Source: Azolla caroliniana (lineage: Eukaryota; Polypodiophyta). From it: 64,000 bases of DNA. Numbering within the stretch: position 1 is the stretch's first letter; every line of letters begins with the position of its first letter. The translations under genes were made by a program, and so were the position numbers. Of the stretch, positions 21,001 to 33,269 are shown in pieces. Where the stretch lies: the NCBI GenBank assembly GCA_043228905.1, contig JBHGNT010000005.1:20956001-21020000 (forward strand). The letters are read 5' to 3'. Under the pieces are notes generated by a model. That model was not told the origin of the DNA. It was given only the letters and a program-made list of their open reading frames with translations, and searched no databases.

Positions 21001-24000
21001 AGGTTGGTGGCTGATGTTCACTAACACTTGCTATTATAGGTATGTACTTGCTAGCATAGGTTCTACACATCCGTTAAGAAAAGCACGGAAGTAAGTACCC
21101 GCCTATTTATTTGTAACGCATGATAAGAGATTTACCACAAGGCACTTACGGATCAAGCAAACTCAAGCTTCTCCCACTCCAGCCTTTTGTTGGACTTGCA
21201 GAGACTAATGTGACTAGAATTACAGCAAGTGTCAATGCACCTGCACTGGAGAAGAACAACTTGCTCAAATAAAACCCATAGTAAATAAAAGCCCACAAAA
21301 CATCTCGTACATCTAAATCTTTATTCCCGCTTCTACATATATTTTCTTAAATGAAATTCCTGTCATATCTTCTGTGTTATCATCAGACTTTACCAAGATG
21401 AAGGCAGACGCTTGAACACATTTAAGGAAAGAACTGTAGGAAATGGTTGGATCTTGACGAAATTTCCTTATAAGAGTTGGGGTTAAAAATGCCTAACCAA
21501 GATGTAGACAAGCCAGATGTAATCTATAAGTGAGAGGGGTTGACTGTTGCATACTACCATACCACCCCTGAAGTGTAATCTGTAAGATGGTGGTATTGCA
21601 TGCAATGCTTAAAAGAATTTTAAATATCATGTCAGTACAGTGCTGAGTAAAGATGCTTACATGCCAACCACCACCACAAATGTAATTGCGACTCTGAACA
21701 TCTTTGGCGTAAGGAGACGCTTCACAAAATAAGCTACAGCAACGACATGCAATATGACTAATACCTGTAAAATAAAAACAGAGCAAACGGTGTGAATACA
21801 AATCCAACAGAATTAGAAGATAATAAGAAACGATGGTCCAAACTATGCAAAACATGAAACGAAAGGTCACATAATCCTCAAGACTGCAAACCATGGCATC
21901 ACAGACACTTTTGCTCTAAAGCATTAAATTCTGTACACGTCAGCTGATGTATATACATTCTTTTGAAAATCTATATGCCAGATGCATTTGGCACCAGCTA
22001 AATGGATAACTATAGATTGGTTGGCTAACATTGATCAGTTAAGTTACTAGCCTTCTCAAATTATGTTTTCCTTTGTCTTCTTTTACTCTGAACACGTTTA
22101 TATCAGATCCTAGCATATGATCAAATGCACAGGAAAGATTGCTGACATCAGTGTGTTAATTAGCTGAGGTGGTGAAACTTGACAGAAGAGAATCCTAAAA
22201 CTAGAGAAGGCTGGAGGAGGTGGGGAATCGAAGGGAACTGCAGGCTGCAAAGAAAGATAAGAGGCCAGAGTGGGCCAGGGGGTGCACCATACTTAGGTTT
22301 GTGTTTTTTCATACTATGACCAAGAATGAACCATATGGTATGGGAACATCCTACCAACTTTAAACCTCAAAGGCACAAGACCTATATTCTGAAAAGCAAT
22401 AACCAAACATTTAGTCCACTCTAAGTTGGGGTAGAAAATATCATCTCATGCTGGGTCAATAAGACATGAGTCTGCTCCCTTGGGTATCATATAATTATTT
22501 TTCACCTTTTCCATTCAACAATTAGTTCACAACAGTTTTGCTAAAGCTCGCCTAAGCTAATTGCAGAAATTGAGAAAAAGAAACAAAGTGTTTGAGTTCC
22601 TTAGTTGATGGATTATAGAAGATCATCTTAGCGAATTGAGATTTTTCTAGATAGTTGGAAACAATTTCGAATTTATTCTACAAGAAAATTTTCAGATTTT
22701 CAAAAGTAAAAAATATGGCTCATGTTTCATGCTTGGCCCCAATATAGTTGTGTATGTAAAAAAATGGTCTGCTCCTGAAGTTTCTTCTAACCTTAGCTAT
22801 TATAATACTTAGGGACCTTTTGATGCCTTTATTTTATATCAATATTTCACTTTCAACTTGCATTGATATGAGTTTTTGTGCCCCTATTATTCAAGAACCA
22901 CATAATCTGGTGATATAAAACTCTAATCTTTCCAAATTCATAATAAAGCTTATTCAGTACCATCTTTAGCAGTCTCTACATCTTTCCTTATTTCACTTTC
23001 ATTTTAAGTAAGTACTTCACAGAAATCAAATCCTTATAGATTTAACACAAAAAAATAATGATCTTGATAGTCAAAGACCCAACCAGAAAGGAAGCAAAGT
23101 GCTCAGACGTCATCACGGCATTGAAGCCTACGACAGGAACAAGTGCTGCCAGAAGAGTCCCCAGAATAACCTACGAAACCAAATATCCCTGAATTCAGGT
23201 GAAACTCTGTGCAATCAAAATAATATGTTCAAACACTCAAAGAAAGCAGCATGCATTACCAAGGGGGCATAGGCAATGTACAAGTTTGCTGAGTATCTTC
23301 CAGTGACAATGCATAATAGAGCATGCATTGGAATAAGATTGATTATGAATGTATAGCCTCCCCAAGAGCAGACCTAGCAATAGAAGGAGCTGAATTATTT
23401 TAGAAGAACTCAACAGAAAGCATTGTTATAAAAATAAAGAATTAGCAGATAAAGTAATATCTGGTTTCTTACCATATAGAAGTAAGCAAGAGCATTTAAA
23501 GTGGCATAGAAAAGGGAACCTGTATTGAGTGTCTGTTTAAAACGAAACGAAATGGTGAGTTTCGCCTTTAAATAGATGGATCAAATATCAAATGCAGAGA
23601 GAAACTTCATAGCCACCTTGATATAAAGGTAAAATGTAATAATTAAAGCAAAGATTGCCACTGCTTCATTATCATAAGAACCTGCTACTGACCGTGACAT
23701 GTATGAAGGAACCTGAAAGAATCAAATTATAAGAAAACCATATGAATTATACTTGGATTTGAACCTGGCCACTTAAGATGCTTTATTTACAAAAACAGGG
23801 TGCTTAGTGTTAAGCACAGGAAAACCCACCATGGCAATCAATGCTGCCGCAGCAAGTCCTGCCCCAGTACCTTTGACTTCCTGTGAAATAGATGCAAGTT
23901 GATGCTTCAGACTTCAATTCAGTATATCAAGTTACAGTTTGTGGCTACAAAATTCATTAGCAATTAAAGATCATGAATCTCATGAAAAATTCCAGTTTTG

Positions 24001-27000
24001 ATGAGGAGACAAGAAGTAATTCCAATTAATAATATGATGTATTACTTTCTTGAATTCAAGACCGCATCAGTTAAGACACTAACTCACACAGTTCAAGCAA
24101 CAATAAACTGCAAAACCTCCAGCCTATATATATATATAACTGTAAATCGCAAATTTTGTAGAATATGCATTGCAAAATTGCTCAAACATATCCATGTTTA
24201 CAATCATTTGTAATACTATTATGCCTCTTAAGCTCATTTCTTATCCTCAAATTTGATACTGTTCAATTCTGAGTTATAACTTTCTTGTGAACTTTATAAC
24301 ATGAAAAGAGACTTTGCCTGGATCTTTGCTCTAAATGTGTTTGCTCAAACAATGATGCTTGCATAAAAAAAATCCTCCCAAAGAAAGAACTTGCTGATTA
24401 TAAAATAAAAGAATGAGTACCGGAAAATCAAATCTTCTTCACTCTAATTTCACAGTAGTTTTGCAATAAGATCAGATTTGACAGATATCGGAGTACCTTA
24501 AACATAGATAGAAACTAAATCCCCTATCATAAAACTTAAACCACAAAATTTACATATTCAGACCTGAGCTTGAACGAAATGTAAACAGCAGTATTCAGTT
24601 GTTGAAAACAAAAAGAAACAAAAATATTTGCTAATAACAGACTTGAGCAAAACTAAAATGCAACTATTATCTGTATTTTATGACTCATAAATAGCAGTAT
24701 AAAAATGTACTCATTTTGCAATACTCTTGCAAAATCTCACTATCTCAGAACAAGAAAAAACTGGTAAAAATATTGTGAGCCATTTTTTAAAGAAAATACG
24801 ACCACTTGCCGAAATGGCAATCCATTTCATAAAATCATAAAACAAAATAATTCAATAAGCAGCATCTACCCTTGTGAGAAGGAAAGTTGCCCATGATGCA
24901 TTAGCAGAGAAAACTGGAGCTGTAAAGACACATACAGTCTCCACTGACAAAGGGATATTCAAGGAATTCACAAACCTGCAATAGTAGGCAAAACACATGA
25001 ACCACATGGTTTTCTGTCATTAATAAAAATCCAATAAGAAGCTTACCACCACATGAATCCTGCAGTTAGTGTCAGGCCCGGATAAACCGTTCCCCCAATG
25101 ACCCGACCAAGAGGATACCTGCCAATACTCATTTTCAGTTGTTTCCTAAACAAATTAACAGGGGCAAAAGCAACTTATGATAGTCTTAATTAATTACCAG
25201 GTGCGATCATCAAACCAATTCCAAAAGTCGTAGATCCCTTGTTTGGAGAGATACTGTAAAGAGAAGATGTCATAGAGCACCTATCAGTATTTTTTATTTT
25301 TTTCACAAGTTGTGTGAATTACTTTCCATATAGCAGCCAATATTTCCGGATTTTACAAAGCATCAACGTGTCCCAAGAATATATACTACCGCACTTCACA
25401 ATGTTACAAAAACCATTATAATTAATCAATCTGCATTGCCTCACTCTTCAATAGACATACATCCTTATCTACCCCACAGACGAACTCCTTTTGAATTGTG
25501 GGCACATTGAGATCAAACAAACACCAGATCCACCAGTGGGCATTTATTGGGTGGAAGCCAATAAACAGGGGAAATGGAGTGAATGCAAGCGAGAAAATAA
25601 AGAAAAGTTAAAATGTAGCACTCGAGAAAGGAGAAAGCAACCATTTGTGAACAGCAGCTGCGGAGCATGGCAGGTAGAACATTATATAGGAAGCCAAACT
25701 GAGGACGCAGAGCTGACAACTCCATGGAGGATTATGATGTATGGAACACTCCACTTTACAATCAGGTATCCATTCCAATCAAGGATCTACTTTATTCCCT
25801 CAGTAACCATTCGGTTAAGTGTGTGCCCACTTAAGTGCGTCATTCTATTAAGTGCACTTTTTTTATAGAGGTCAAAATCCAGATCAAAAATTTACATTGT
25901 TCATGATGAAATTGCATCAAACCAAATAAAAACTATGTTCCAAACATTCACAAAACAATAAAGAAAAGGAGTTTCTGGAAAAATAAAATTAAAAGAATTT
26001 GCACAACGGTGGGGGGGGGGGAGGTCTGCTGAAAAAGCATAGAGAAATGCAGGGGAAAAAAGAACGCAAATTCGGAATCGGTCTCTCCAGTCGCAGCGTA
26101 TGTGTGTATGTCTGTGTGCGTGTTATGTGTTGTATGTGTGTGTGTGTGTGTGTCTATGAGTCAGTGATTTTGATTCTCAATTAAAGAAAAAACTTTCCTA
26201 CTTAATCCTATTATCATTTCCTTTTCTAGATTCATACATTCTGCCTTCTTCAATTCATTCATTCTTAATTTTCTCTTTCTTTCTTTCTCTACCTCCCTCC
26301 CTCTCTTTCTGTGCATCTCGTTTATTCTCTTTCTGTTGCAGCCTACGCTTTCTCTGTCGCTCGTTCTCTTTTCCTGTCTCTTCCATCTGTACTACAATTC
26401 CTCAAACCTGCCACCACTAGGAAGAGAACGCAAGGAAAAATCTCATTGCACCCAAGGAAGTTCATTAGGTAGGCCTAGCAGAAAAGCAAAAACTGAAGGT
26501 AATATGGAATCAGGAAAGAAACGATATTCAAGACGAGTATGCTGAAACCAGAAACATTTCAGGTCAATTATATCGCATAAATTGATCACATTTCTTAACA
26601 AGAAACATATGATTAGAGCACAAAAGGAAAAGAATTCAGGAAACCCTAAAAAATTTCAGAAAACCCTAAAGTTTAGTTTTGGTCTTAGTTTTGGTTATCA
26701 GTCTAGTTTTGGTGGTCTTAAAGTAGTTTTCCCCTCTGTATCATCTGCTATCTACACCTATTACTTGTGGGGAAGCATGTTACCCTAGTCCTTCTGGTTG
26801 ATTGTCATTCTCCTCTGGTCAGTCTAATTTTGGTGGTCTTAAAGTAGTTTTTCGATAATAAATTTGGATATTGATGCATAAGAAGAAACAGGATAACAAG
26901 AAAAATGAAGCTTTGGCAGTCATCTGAAAGAAGAAACGAAAGATAAGAGATCATCTACTCTAGATGTCTCCTCTCTTTCCACATATTGGATACTCGGCTC

Positions 27001-28371
27001 ACTGTGATCATATCTTCCTTGATATCTTTCAATCTTGGAAAATTGACAGTTGCACTATTGTCATTAAGTCATTTAAGGATGGTTGCTTTGATCATCTCAT
27101 TGAGAACATAATCATTTAACTGGAGGACTCAGTAACATTCTCATCCACAATATTGGACAGGTTTCTTCTACCTTCCAAATCAAGGACAATTTAATCAGCA
27201 TTCCCGTCTGAAGTTTGATCTTCTTTTAATTCATGATTTTCTTGTTCAATTTGCTGAGGTGGTTTCTATCAGGGGCTCCTCGCTATTCAAGAGTTTGATT
27301 CCATCCAGACACTGCCAATACTATACTCTCCATGATCTTTCTCTGAGACTATGTCAGAGGTACTCCCCTCCATTACTCCTATTTGAAGTGCACTCTCTCT
27401 AGGCAGATATACGACATTCCGTCCCCTTTCAAAACTTTGGGTTGATGATATTGCTAGCTCTATGTTGCAGTATTCTTTCCTTCTGTGGCATTATTGGGTT
27501 GAGATTACTCAATGTTGTCACACCTATAATTGAGCTGAAGAATTGTTGTAACCACCATGAATCAGTAAAAGGATTTCTGTTGCACACTCCTTGTCTATTG
27601 CATTGAGAGATCTGAAAACCATCAGATCAGATCTTGACAGATCAACAACACACCCCCACTCCAAGGACCGAAATTCAAAAACAAGTTCTCTTTGTACAAT
27701 CTACAGGAATCACGAGTAGAAGAAAATAACAATAATAATACAACATTAGGAAATCCAATTATATATAGGACACAGATCCCCCTATATAATAAGTATTTTT
27801 ATGTTAACTCATCTCTCTCCTGCTCCCATGCTCGCTTTCCCGCAACTAACAATTTGCACCTCCGGTCAAGAGATGTTCTAACAAGTTAAAAACAACATGA
27901 CGAAGAGAGGGGTAGAAAGAGGACGGAAGGAAGAGAGCAATTCTAACCTGAGTGACTCTGAAATTGAAGTAAGGATCGAACTCATGGATAACACTCTCAT
28001 ATTTAATGACCTGCACAAAAAAAAGGAACGAAATTGAGCTAAGTCTGAAGAAGAAAATTTGACAGACAGATACACATATATATAGATTTGCAAAAGGAAG
28101 AAAATTGAGCTCATTCCAAAGAAGAAAGACAGAAATACAGAGATAAATATCGACATACACGCAAACATAGAAATCAAAGAATTTGCGAAAGAAAGGACAT
28201 TTTTTTCCTAATATGTAAAAGAGAGAAAGCAAAGATCTGGGATCGGATTGAATGTTGAGGCGAAGAGCCAATTACCGAGAAGAGACGAATAGAGAAGGCA
28301 AGGAGACCGATGAGGAGGAGGATGATGGAGGCGAGTATCGATCCGAAGGCTCCCGCGAGGCGAGAAGCCAT
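18081..28371 (-). CDS. STT3A: Oligosaccharyltransferase catalytic subunit STT3 (STT3A-like)
   Basis: This protein transfers the Glc3Man9GlcNAc2 glycan from dolichol to Asn-X-Ser/Thr in the ER. I assemble 23 exons: 28371-28276, 28010-27948, 25253-25198, 25118-25047, 24975-24870, 23880-23830, 23712-23617, 23532-23473, 23373-23260, 23170-23084, 21764-21661, 21245-21150, 21062-20942, 20863-20783, 20690-20562, 20484-20212, 20074-19931, 19463-19277, 19190-19093, 19024-18945, 18863-18770, 18682-18590, 18161-18081. The sum is 2382 nt (793 residues plus stop). All junctions use GT-AG and keep frame; the exon at 20484 has the weakest acceptor. Key motifs are HEFDPYF in the first lumenal loop, SVSEHQP, catalytic WWDYG, DNNTWNN and [10 protein letters not shown], with many membrane helices. 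The Lys/Glu-rich insert and total length resemble Arabidopsis STT3A (779 aa) more than STT3B. Intron 2 is 2.7 kb. The gene looks intact. Confidence 0.93.
20864..20941 (-). other. 78-nt stop-free in-frame intron of the STT3 gene
   Basis: This intron has a consensus donor (GTAAGTATG) and acceptor (TGACACAG), is divisible by three and has no stop. Removing it gives [13 protein letters not shown], the expected STT3 wording. Keeping it adds 26 mostly hydrophobic residues (including [19 protein letters not shown]). Confidence 0.8.
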
Positions 28372-28464
28372 CGATCTCTCTGATCCTGTGTCTCTGTGAC
28401 TGTCCCTGAGCCAAGCTGTCTGTGCCTCTGTTTCTCTGTCTATGTACTTTCTCTGTCTCAGAGC

Positions 28465-28547
28465 TGCAGAAGAGGAGAACAGGGGAAGAAGAAGGAAGAA
28501 GAAGAAGAAAAAGAAGAAGAAGGAGAAGGAGAAGAAAAGAAGAGTAG
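28465..28547 (-). promoter_or_regulatory. Polypyrimidine (CTT)n tract upstream of STT3
   Basis: On the minus strand this is a CTT/CTC-rich tract ending about 95 bases upstream of the ATG. Such tracts are common in plant core promoters and leaders. No clear TATA box was seen. Confidence 0.4.
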
Positions 28548-28673
28548 ATTTTCTAGGCCTGTATTATTATTTATTTACATAAATGGCCTGCCTTTTTTTC
28601 TTCCTTTTTTTCTTCATCTCCTTAAAACCACACTCCACTCTCTCTCTCTCTCTCCAGAACCCTCTTTCCTTTA

Positions 28674-29287
28674 TTCTTCTTTCAATCATATCATTATTAA
28701 CAATCGGTTCGGTTCGGTTTGAGGGGATCAAAACCGAACCGTTTAAATTAAAAAAACCTGAACCGAACCACGAAACCGTTAAACATTTTTCAAACTGTTA
28801 AACCGTAAAAACCGCGGTTTCGTGGTTCGGTTTCGGTTTTCAACATAGGTCAAAATTTTCTTCTTTCAATCATATCATTATTAACAATCGGCAACGGTTC
28901 GGAACCGAACCGTTAAAAAAAAAATTAAACCTGAACCGAACCACGAAACCGTTAAACATTTTTCAAACCGTAAAAAACCGCGGTCTCGTGGTTCGGTTTC
29001 GGTTTTCAACATAGGTTAAATTTTTTATTTTTTAAAATTTATAATATATCTAAAATGTGAGAATAAGGTTTTTATTTTTTATTTTTTAAAATTTATAATA
29101 TTTCTAAAATGTGAGAATAAGGTCTAGAAATATTATATTAAGATTTTTAGACCTTTTAAATTTTTTAAGATGTTCCTAAAATGTGAGAATAAGGTCTAAA
29201 AATGAAAAGATTGTTTAAACCATTAAGCCATTAAATTGCAGTTTCGCGGTTCAGTTCGGTTCAAACCGAAGTGTTGCCGATTGTTAA
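28674..29287. repeat. Fold-back/MITE-like repeat 1 (CGGTTCGGTT family)
   Basis: The ends are inverted: TTAACAATCGG at 28698-28708 and CCGATTGTTAA at 29277-29287. The interior is full of CGGTTCGGTT and AACCGAACC in both orientations, so it can fold on itself. The left part, including flank, is duplicated in tandem with a 184-bp period (from 28674 and from 28858). There is no coding sequence. Confidence 0.7.
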
Positions 29288-29943
29288 TCATTATTCCTTT
29301 TAACACAACTCAATTGACCATAATAGAACAAAAATTTGCCTGCTTGCACGTTTCGTATCATAGAAAGCCAAGCATTTCATATTCTGTGCGCTTAGAAATA
29401 GAAAGCAAGCATTTCCTATTCAATGCGCTCCGAAAGCAAGAGTTTTGTATTCAATGCGCTTAGAAAGCAAGAGTTCCATATTTTGTGTGCTTTGATCCCT
29501 TGGGATAATCTCAATAGCGCACAACCTTTGCCATTTTTTCAATGGACGTCACGTCAATCTTAACACTTTTATGTGAACGAGCTTTACAACCTCAACTATC
29601 CGATATTATTCGCCACATGACTTATCTCTAGAGCATTAATTATTCTTTTCAATGAATGTACCATGGGCGGCCTTGACACTAGGTCATGCTTAAACCTTAA
29701 TGAACATGTACCTCCAAAAGACATGTATATTCATCTAGATTTTAAAACCATAAGTTAGGCTTAGCTAAACTAGGCGAGCTTAACGTAGAGGAAGTATGAA
29801 GGCCAAATCTAAAACCCTAGTTTGATATACTTTCATTGACAATGGGTGAGCTATGAGTAGGGTACGAAGAACTAGTGATAATAGTTCCATAAGGGAATGA
29901 CGCTTTATAAGAGTTCATCGAATGTTCTAACCAAATATATGTC
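29288..29943. other. Intergenic, nothing recognised
   Basis: Non-coding sequence between the two fold-back repeats. It includes a short GAAAGCAAG-type repeat (29360-29475) and nothing else of note. Confidence 0.5.
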
Positions 29944-30064
29944 TTAATCGACAACAGTTCGGTTCGGTTTAGGTTCAAAAAATTTTAAACAGTTCAGTTT
30001 CGGTTCGGTTCGGTTCGGTTTTAAAGGTTTAAAATTGCAATTTAAACGGTTTAATGGTTTCTAA

Positions 30065-30105
<41 letters not shown>

Positions 30106-30400
30106 TATTAAACAACCTTTTCATTTTTAAGCCTAATTCTCACATTTAGGAAAAATCTTTAAAATTTTGAAAATAAAAATTTGAAATAATGAAAAATTTT
30201 AAATTTTAAAATTTGACCTAAGTTGAAAACCAAAACCGAACCACGAAAACCACGGTTTTAGCGGTTTAATTGTTTAACTATTTGGTTTTTTACCTAATGG
30301 TTTGGTTTAACAATTTCGTGGTTCGGTTCAGGTTTCAAAATCTTTAAACAGTTCAGTTTGGACACTCTTGAACCAAACCGAAACGTTGCCAATTGTTACA
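29944..30400. repeat. Fold-back/MITE-like repeat 2
   Basis: Related to repeat 1. The left end has GACAACAGTTCGGTTCGGTT and the right end, read on the minus strand, TGTAACAATTGGCAACG. It contains an (AT)n microsatellite at about 30067-30101 and AACCGAACCACGAAA-type blocks. It lies at the distal end of the Tat-like element. Confidence 0.65.
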
Positions 30401-30522
30401 TAGAACATGGTTTTTGTCAATCTAGAACCATGTGAACCTTCATTGGATCATAATCTCGCAATCATTATAGACTTTAAACGCTCACTTAACCATTCATGTA
30501 CTTGTATCAGCAAGCTGGGAAT

Positions 30523-31282
30523 CTAGAATTCCATTGGCATGACTACTTCAAGGCTGAATGCTAGCTCAAACGGTGTCGACCGAATGTTCATTTTATAGGT
30601 TGTTTGGTATGCTGACAAAGTGCTTTGTAGTTTCGTGTCCCAATCCGTTTGGTTCTCATTTACAATTTTCCGCAGTATGTTTTGTAGCTTCTTATTTGTT
30701 GACTCTGCCAATCCATTGGCATGGGGGTAATATGGCGTGCTTCTCTTGTGGACTACTGCGTAAAATGTCGTCAAATTCTCCACCACTTGTCCGATGAAGT
30801 GTCCACCTTGGTCGCTTACTAGCTCAATTAGACACCCGAACCAACACCAGATATACTCATATAGAAACTTTGTCGTGGATGCCGTAGTGTTGCCCCATAA
30901 CACCTTTTCCTCTACCCACTTTGTGCAATAATCCATTGCTACTAGAATGTATCTGTTTCTGGTTTGCATTGTTGTCGGCTTAAATGGGCCGACAAAGTCC
31001 AATTCCCACTTTTGAAACGGTTCTAACGGGAGTATTGGTTGGTGTGGCATGCATGCTTGTTCCGTGAGTTGCCCCATTTGCTAGCATAAATCACACTCCT
31101 TAAAGTACCGTACAAAGTCCTTTAGGGTGGTCGGCCACCATAAGCCTCTTCGCCATATTTTCCGCGCCGTCACGTCTTCGATGTAATGCACTCTGGCAAC
31201 TCCATAGTGCGCTTCGTGGAGGACCGCCTCCTTTTCATCACTCTGTTGACCTAAAAAGTGTTCCGGAGTAATGTGAACGGGG
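30523..31282 (-). pseudogene. Tat-type integrase
   Basis: The part nearest 31282 reads HITPEHFLG and then HEAHYG with a CxxC (KECDLC), the integrase zinc domain, followed by a stop at 31080. Below that is the core: WELDFVGPF, VSDQGGHF and HANGLAESTNKKLQ supply the three acidic residues. It ends about SLEVVMPMEF. One stop separates the zinc domain from the core. Confidence 0.85.
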
Positions 31283-32990
31283 ATGAGTCAGCAAGTAGGA
31301 GTAGAATAATATAATAATTATTAGTATATTATAGGAACAGACAGATTCGAATAGTTGTACCAATCCGGATATGCACCAATTGATAGCCGGTAGCCAATAA
31401 GGCACTGTTTTGTAAGCTCTACCAGATGCCTATAAAAGGGTCTGGAATCGATGTAAAAGATTAACGAAAGTAATAAGAGATTACTGTTCCTAACTCTATT
31501 GTTCCTTGTGTACTTAACTATTAATCTTACGCGTGTTATAAACAATTGGTTGTGTATTAAGTAATTGGGAGGGCATCTGGTACACAGTTGGATCGGAATC
31601 GGATAACATTCATATCCTAACCACCCCTTTGAAGAAGTGTTCCGGAACGGACAACCTATGTTTCTGGCTAAGTCCAGCCCAAGATAAACACAGTTTTGGC
31701 GACCAAAACGGCGAATCCCCTTTGGAGTCAAGAGTCCACGAATGATACGCAGTGGTACTATGTGCAAGAAGAAGTCGACGAATGATACATGGTGGTGATG
31801 TTTGGGAGGAAGTCGCAAAATGATATGTGGTAGAAGTATGTGTGAGAAATGTGTGAGAATGGCAAAGACATGTGCAAAGGTGTGGTTAGCGACAACGTGT
31901 GTGTGCAGGAAAGCATGGTGTGAGAGACAACCGGAAAGACAGACGGAGACGAACAATGACAGACATAGAAACATAGAAACACTGAACGACATCCAGAATG
32001 GACCGAACTGACATTGATGGAAATGACACGGTTGGATTGGAAACACATGGACGGACAAAAGAATGGACAGAGTCGGGCCGGAGAAAGCATAATGATCGGA
32101 AAGACATAGCAAGACTACACAAATGGCCAGACAGTCGGAAGACGATAAGATAGCGACGAAGAGACCGAAAGACACGGCCAAAAAGTTGCGGCATAGAAGC
32201 GGCACCGGCCGGCGTGACGACCAAGCAAAGACCAGAACGACAACCGAAAGAAGACGAAAATGCCAGACAAAGGGACAAAGATGACCAGGATAGTTATAGT
32301 CGAACACACATACACAAAACGGTTTTTTAAAGACCCGAAGAAGGATCATACCAATGTGAAAGTGCTGATAGAACGGGAATGCTCATATCGAGGCAGATAT
32401 GCTAACCGAAGGAGATTTTCGAGTTAGCATTCTGATCGAGGGAGTTGATCAATGAAAGGACCAATGAAGTTTTCGGTCGATTAGAGATGATCAAGGAATT
32501 TGGGATCGATGTGCAAGGCATTGCCCACGGGTGTGCCATAATGTGTTACCGTACGAGATGTACAGAAAGTTGAGTGAGGGTGAAAAGACTTAATGTTGTT
32601 GTGTGTATGTGTAACGTATACGATTATAAATGTGAATGTATACGTAGGTGTGAGTGAGTGATTAGTGTGAATGGCCAAGGGGGATTGCACCTCTATGTAT
32701 CTACCCTTTTGTAACTATTTAACCCCCTTACGGGGAATGAATGACGAACGAACAAGTTCTCTCTTAATCTCTCTCTCTCTCTTTGACATCTTTTCTCTTC
32801 TCTCCTCTCTCACATTGACCCCCCTTGGGAGGGACATGGATCCATTCTAGGCACTACCCCCACCCCGCAATGCTTCTCAATGCTCATCCCATAATCTCCC
32901 ATCACCATATATGTTCATCATCAATCCATCCTCGCTAACCATTTCCATCTTCGTTGCTATCATAACCCTAAATCTAACCCTATAACATGC
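31283..32990 (+). mobile_element. 1.7-kb insertion in the Tat element, probable LTR-element remnant
   Basis: This block separates RNase H from integrase and has no homology to the gap-free Tat order. On the plus strand it has a promoter-like TATAAAAGG (31432-31440) and, at about 31690, TTTTGGCGACC, a primer-site-like sequence seen next to some plant LTRs, so 31283-31689 may be an LTR. The remainder is GA-rich and holds a long but meaningless minus-strand open frame. A second pyrimidine-rich part (32760-32820) may belong to another LTR. I found no clear target duplication. Confidence 0.45.
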
Positions 32991-33269
32991 TCAGGACTGC
33001 TTGTCGCCACAGTCTGTTGGCTCCCTTGTGATACAAGGTGTCTTGTAAAAGGCAAAAATGCTTGCTCTACACCGCTAGACGTTTTCGTTCATCCTAGTTC
33101 AACTTCTCCGGTGGTAGTCTGTACTTAAGAACTATTTCATATACTTCATCCATTTATCTTCAACGATTACCGATTCATCTGCTGCCTCCTCCGTGGTGAT
33201 CGTGAACAACTGTGCGTACGGAAACTCGTCCCGGACGCCATCACTAGACTCGCCGGATTCTAACCATCT

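Noticed and set aside
20744-21070. Single continuous STT3 exon across 20783-21062
   Set aside because: The middle 78 nt have perfect splice sites and no counterpart in STT3 proteins; splicing restores the expected wording.
25491-25868. 125-residue plus-strand gene inside STT3 intron 2
   Set aside because: No recognisable domain, opposite strand in a large intron, length within chance for AT-rich DNA.
31321-32349. 342-residue open frame on the minus strand
   Set aside because: The plus strand is purine-rich and stop-poor in complement. The product is Phe/Leu/Ser/Cys-rich with no domain, and overlapping frames are equally open.
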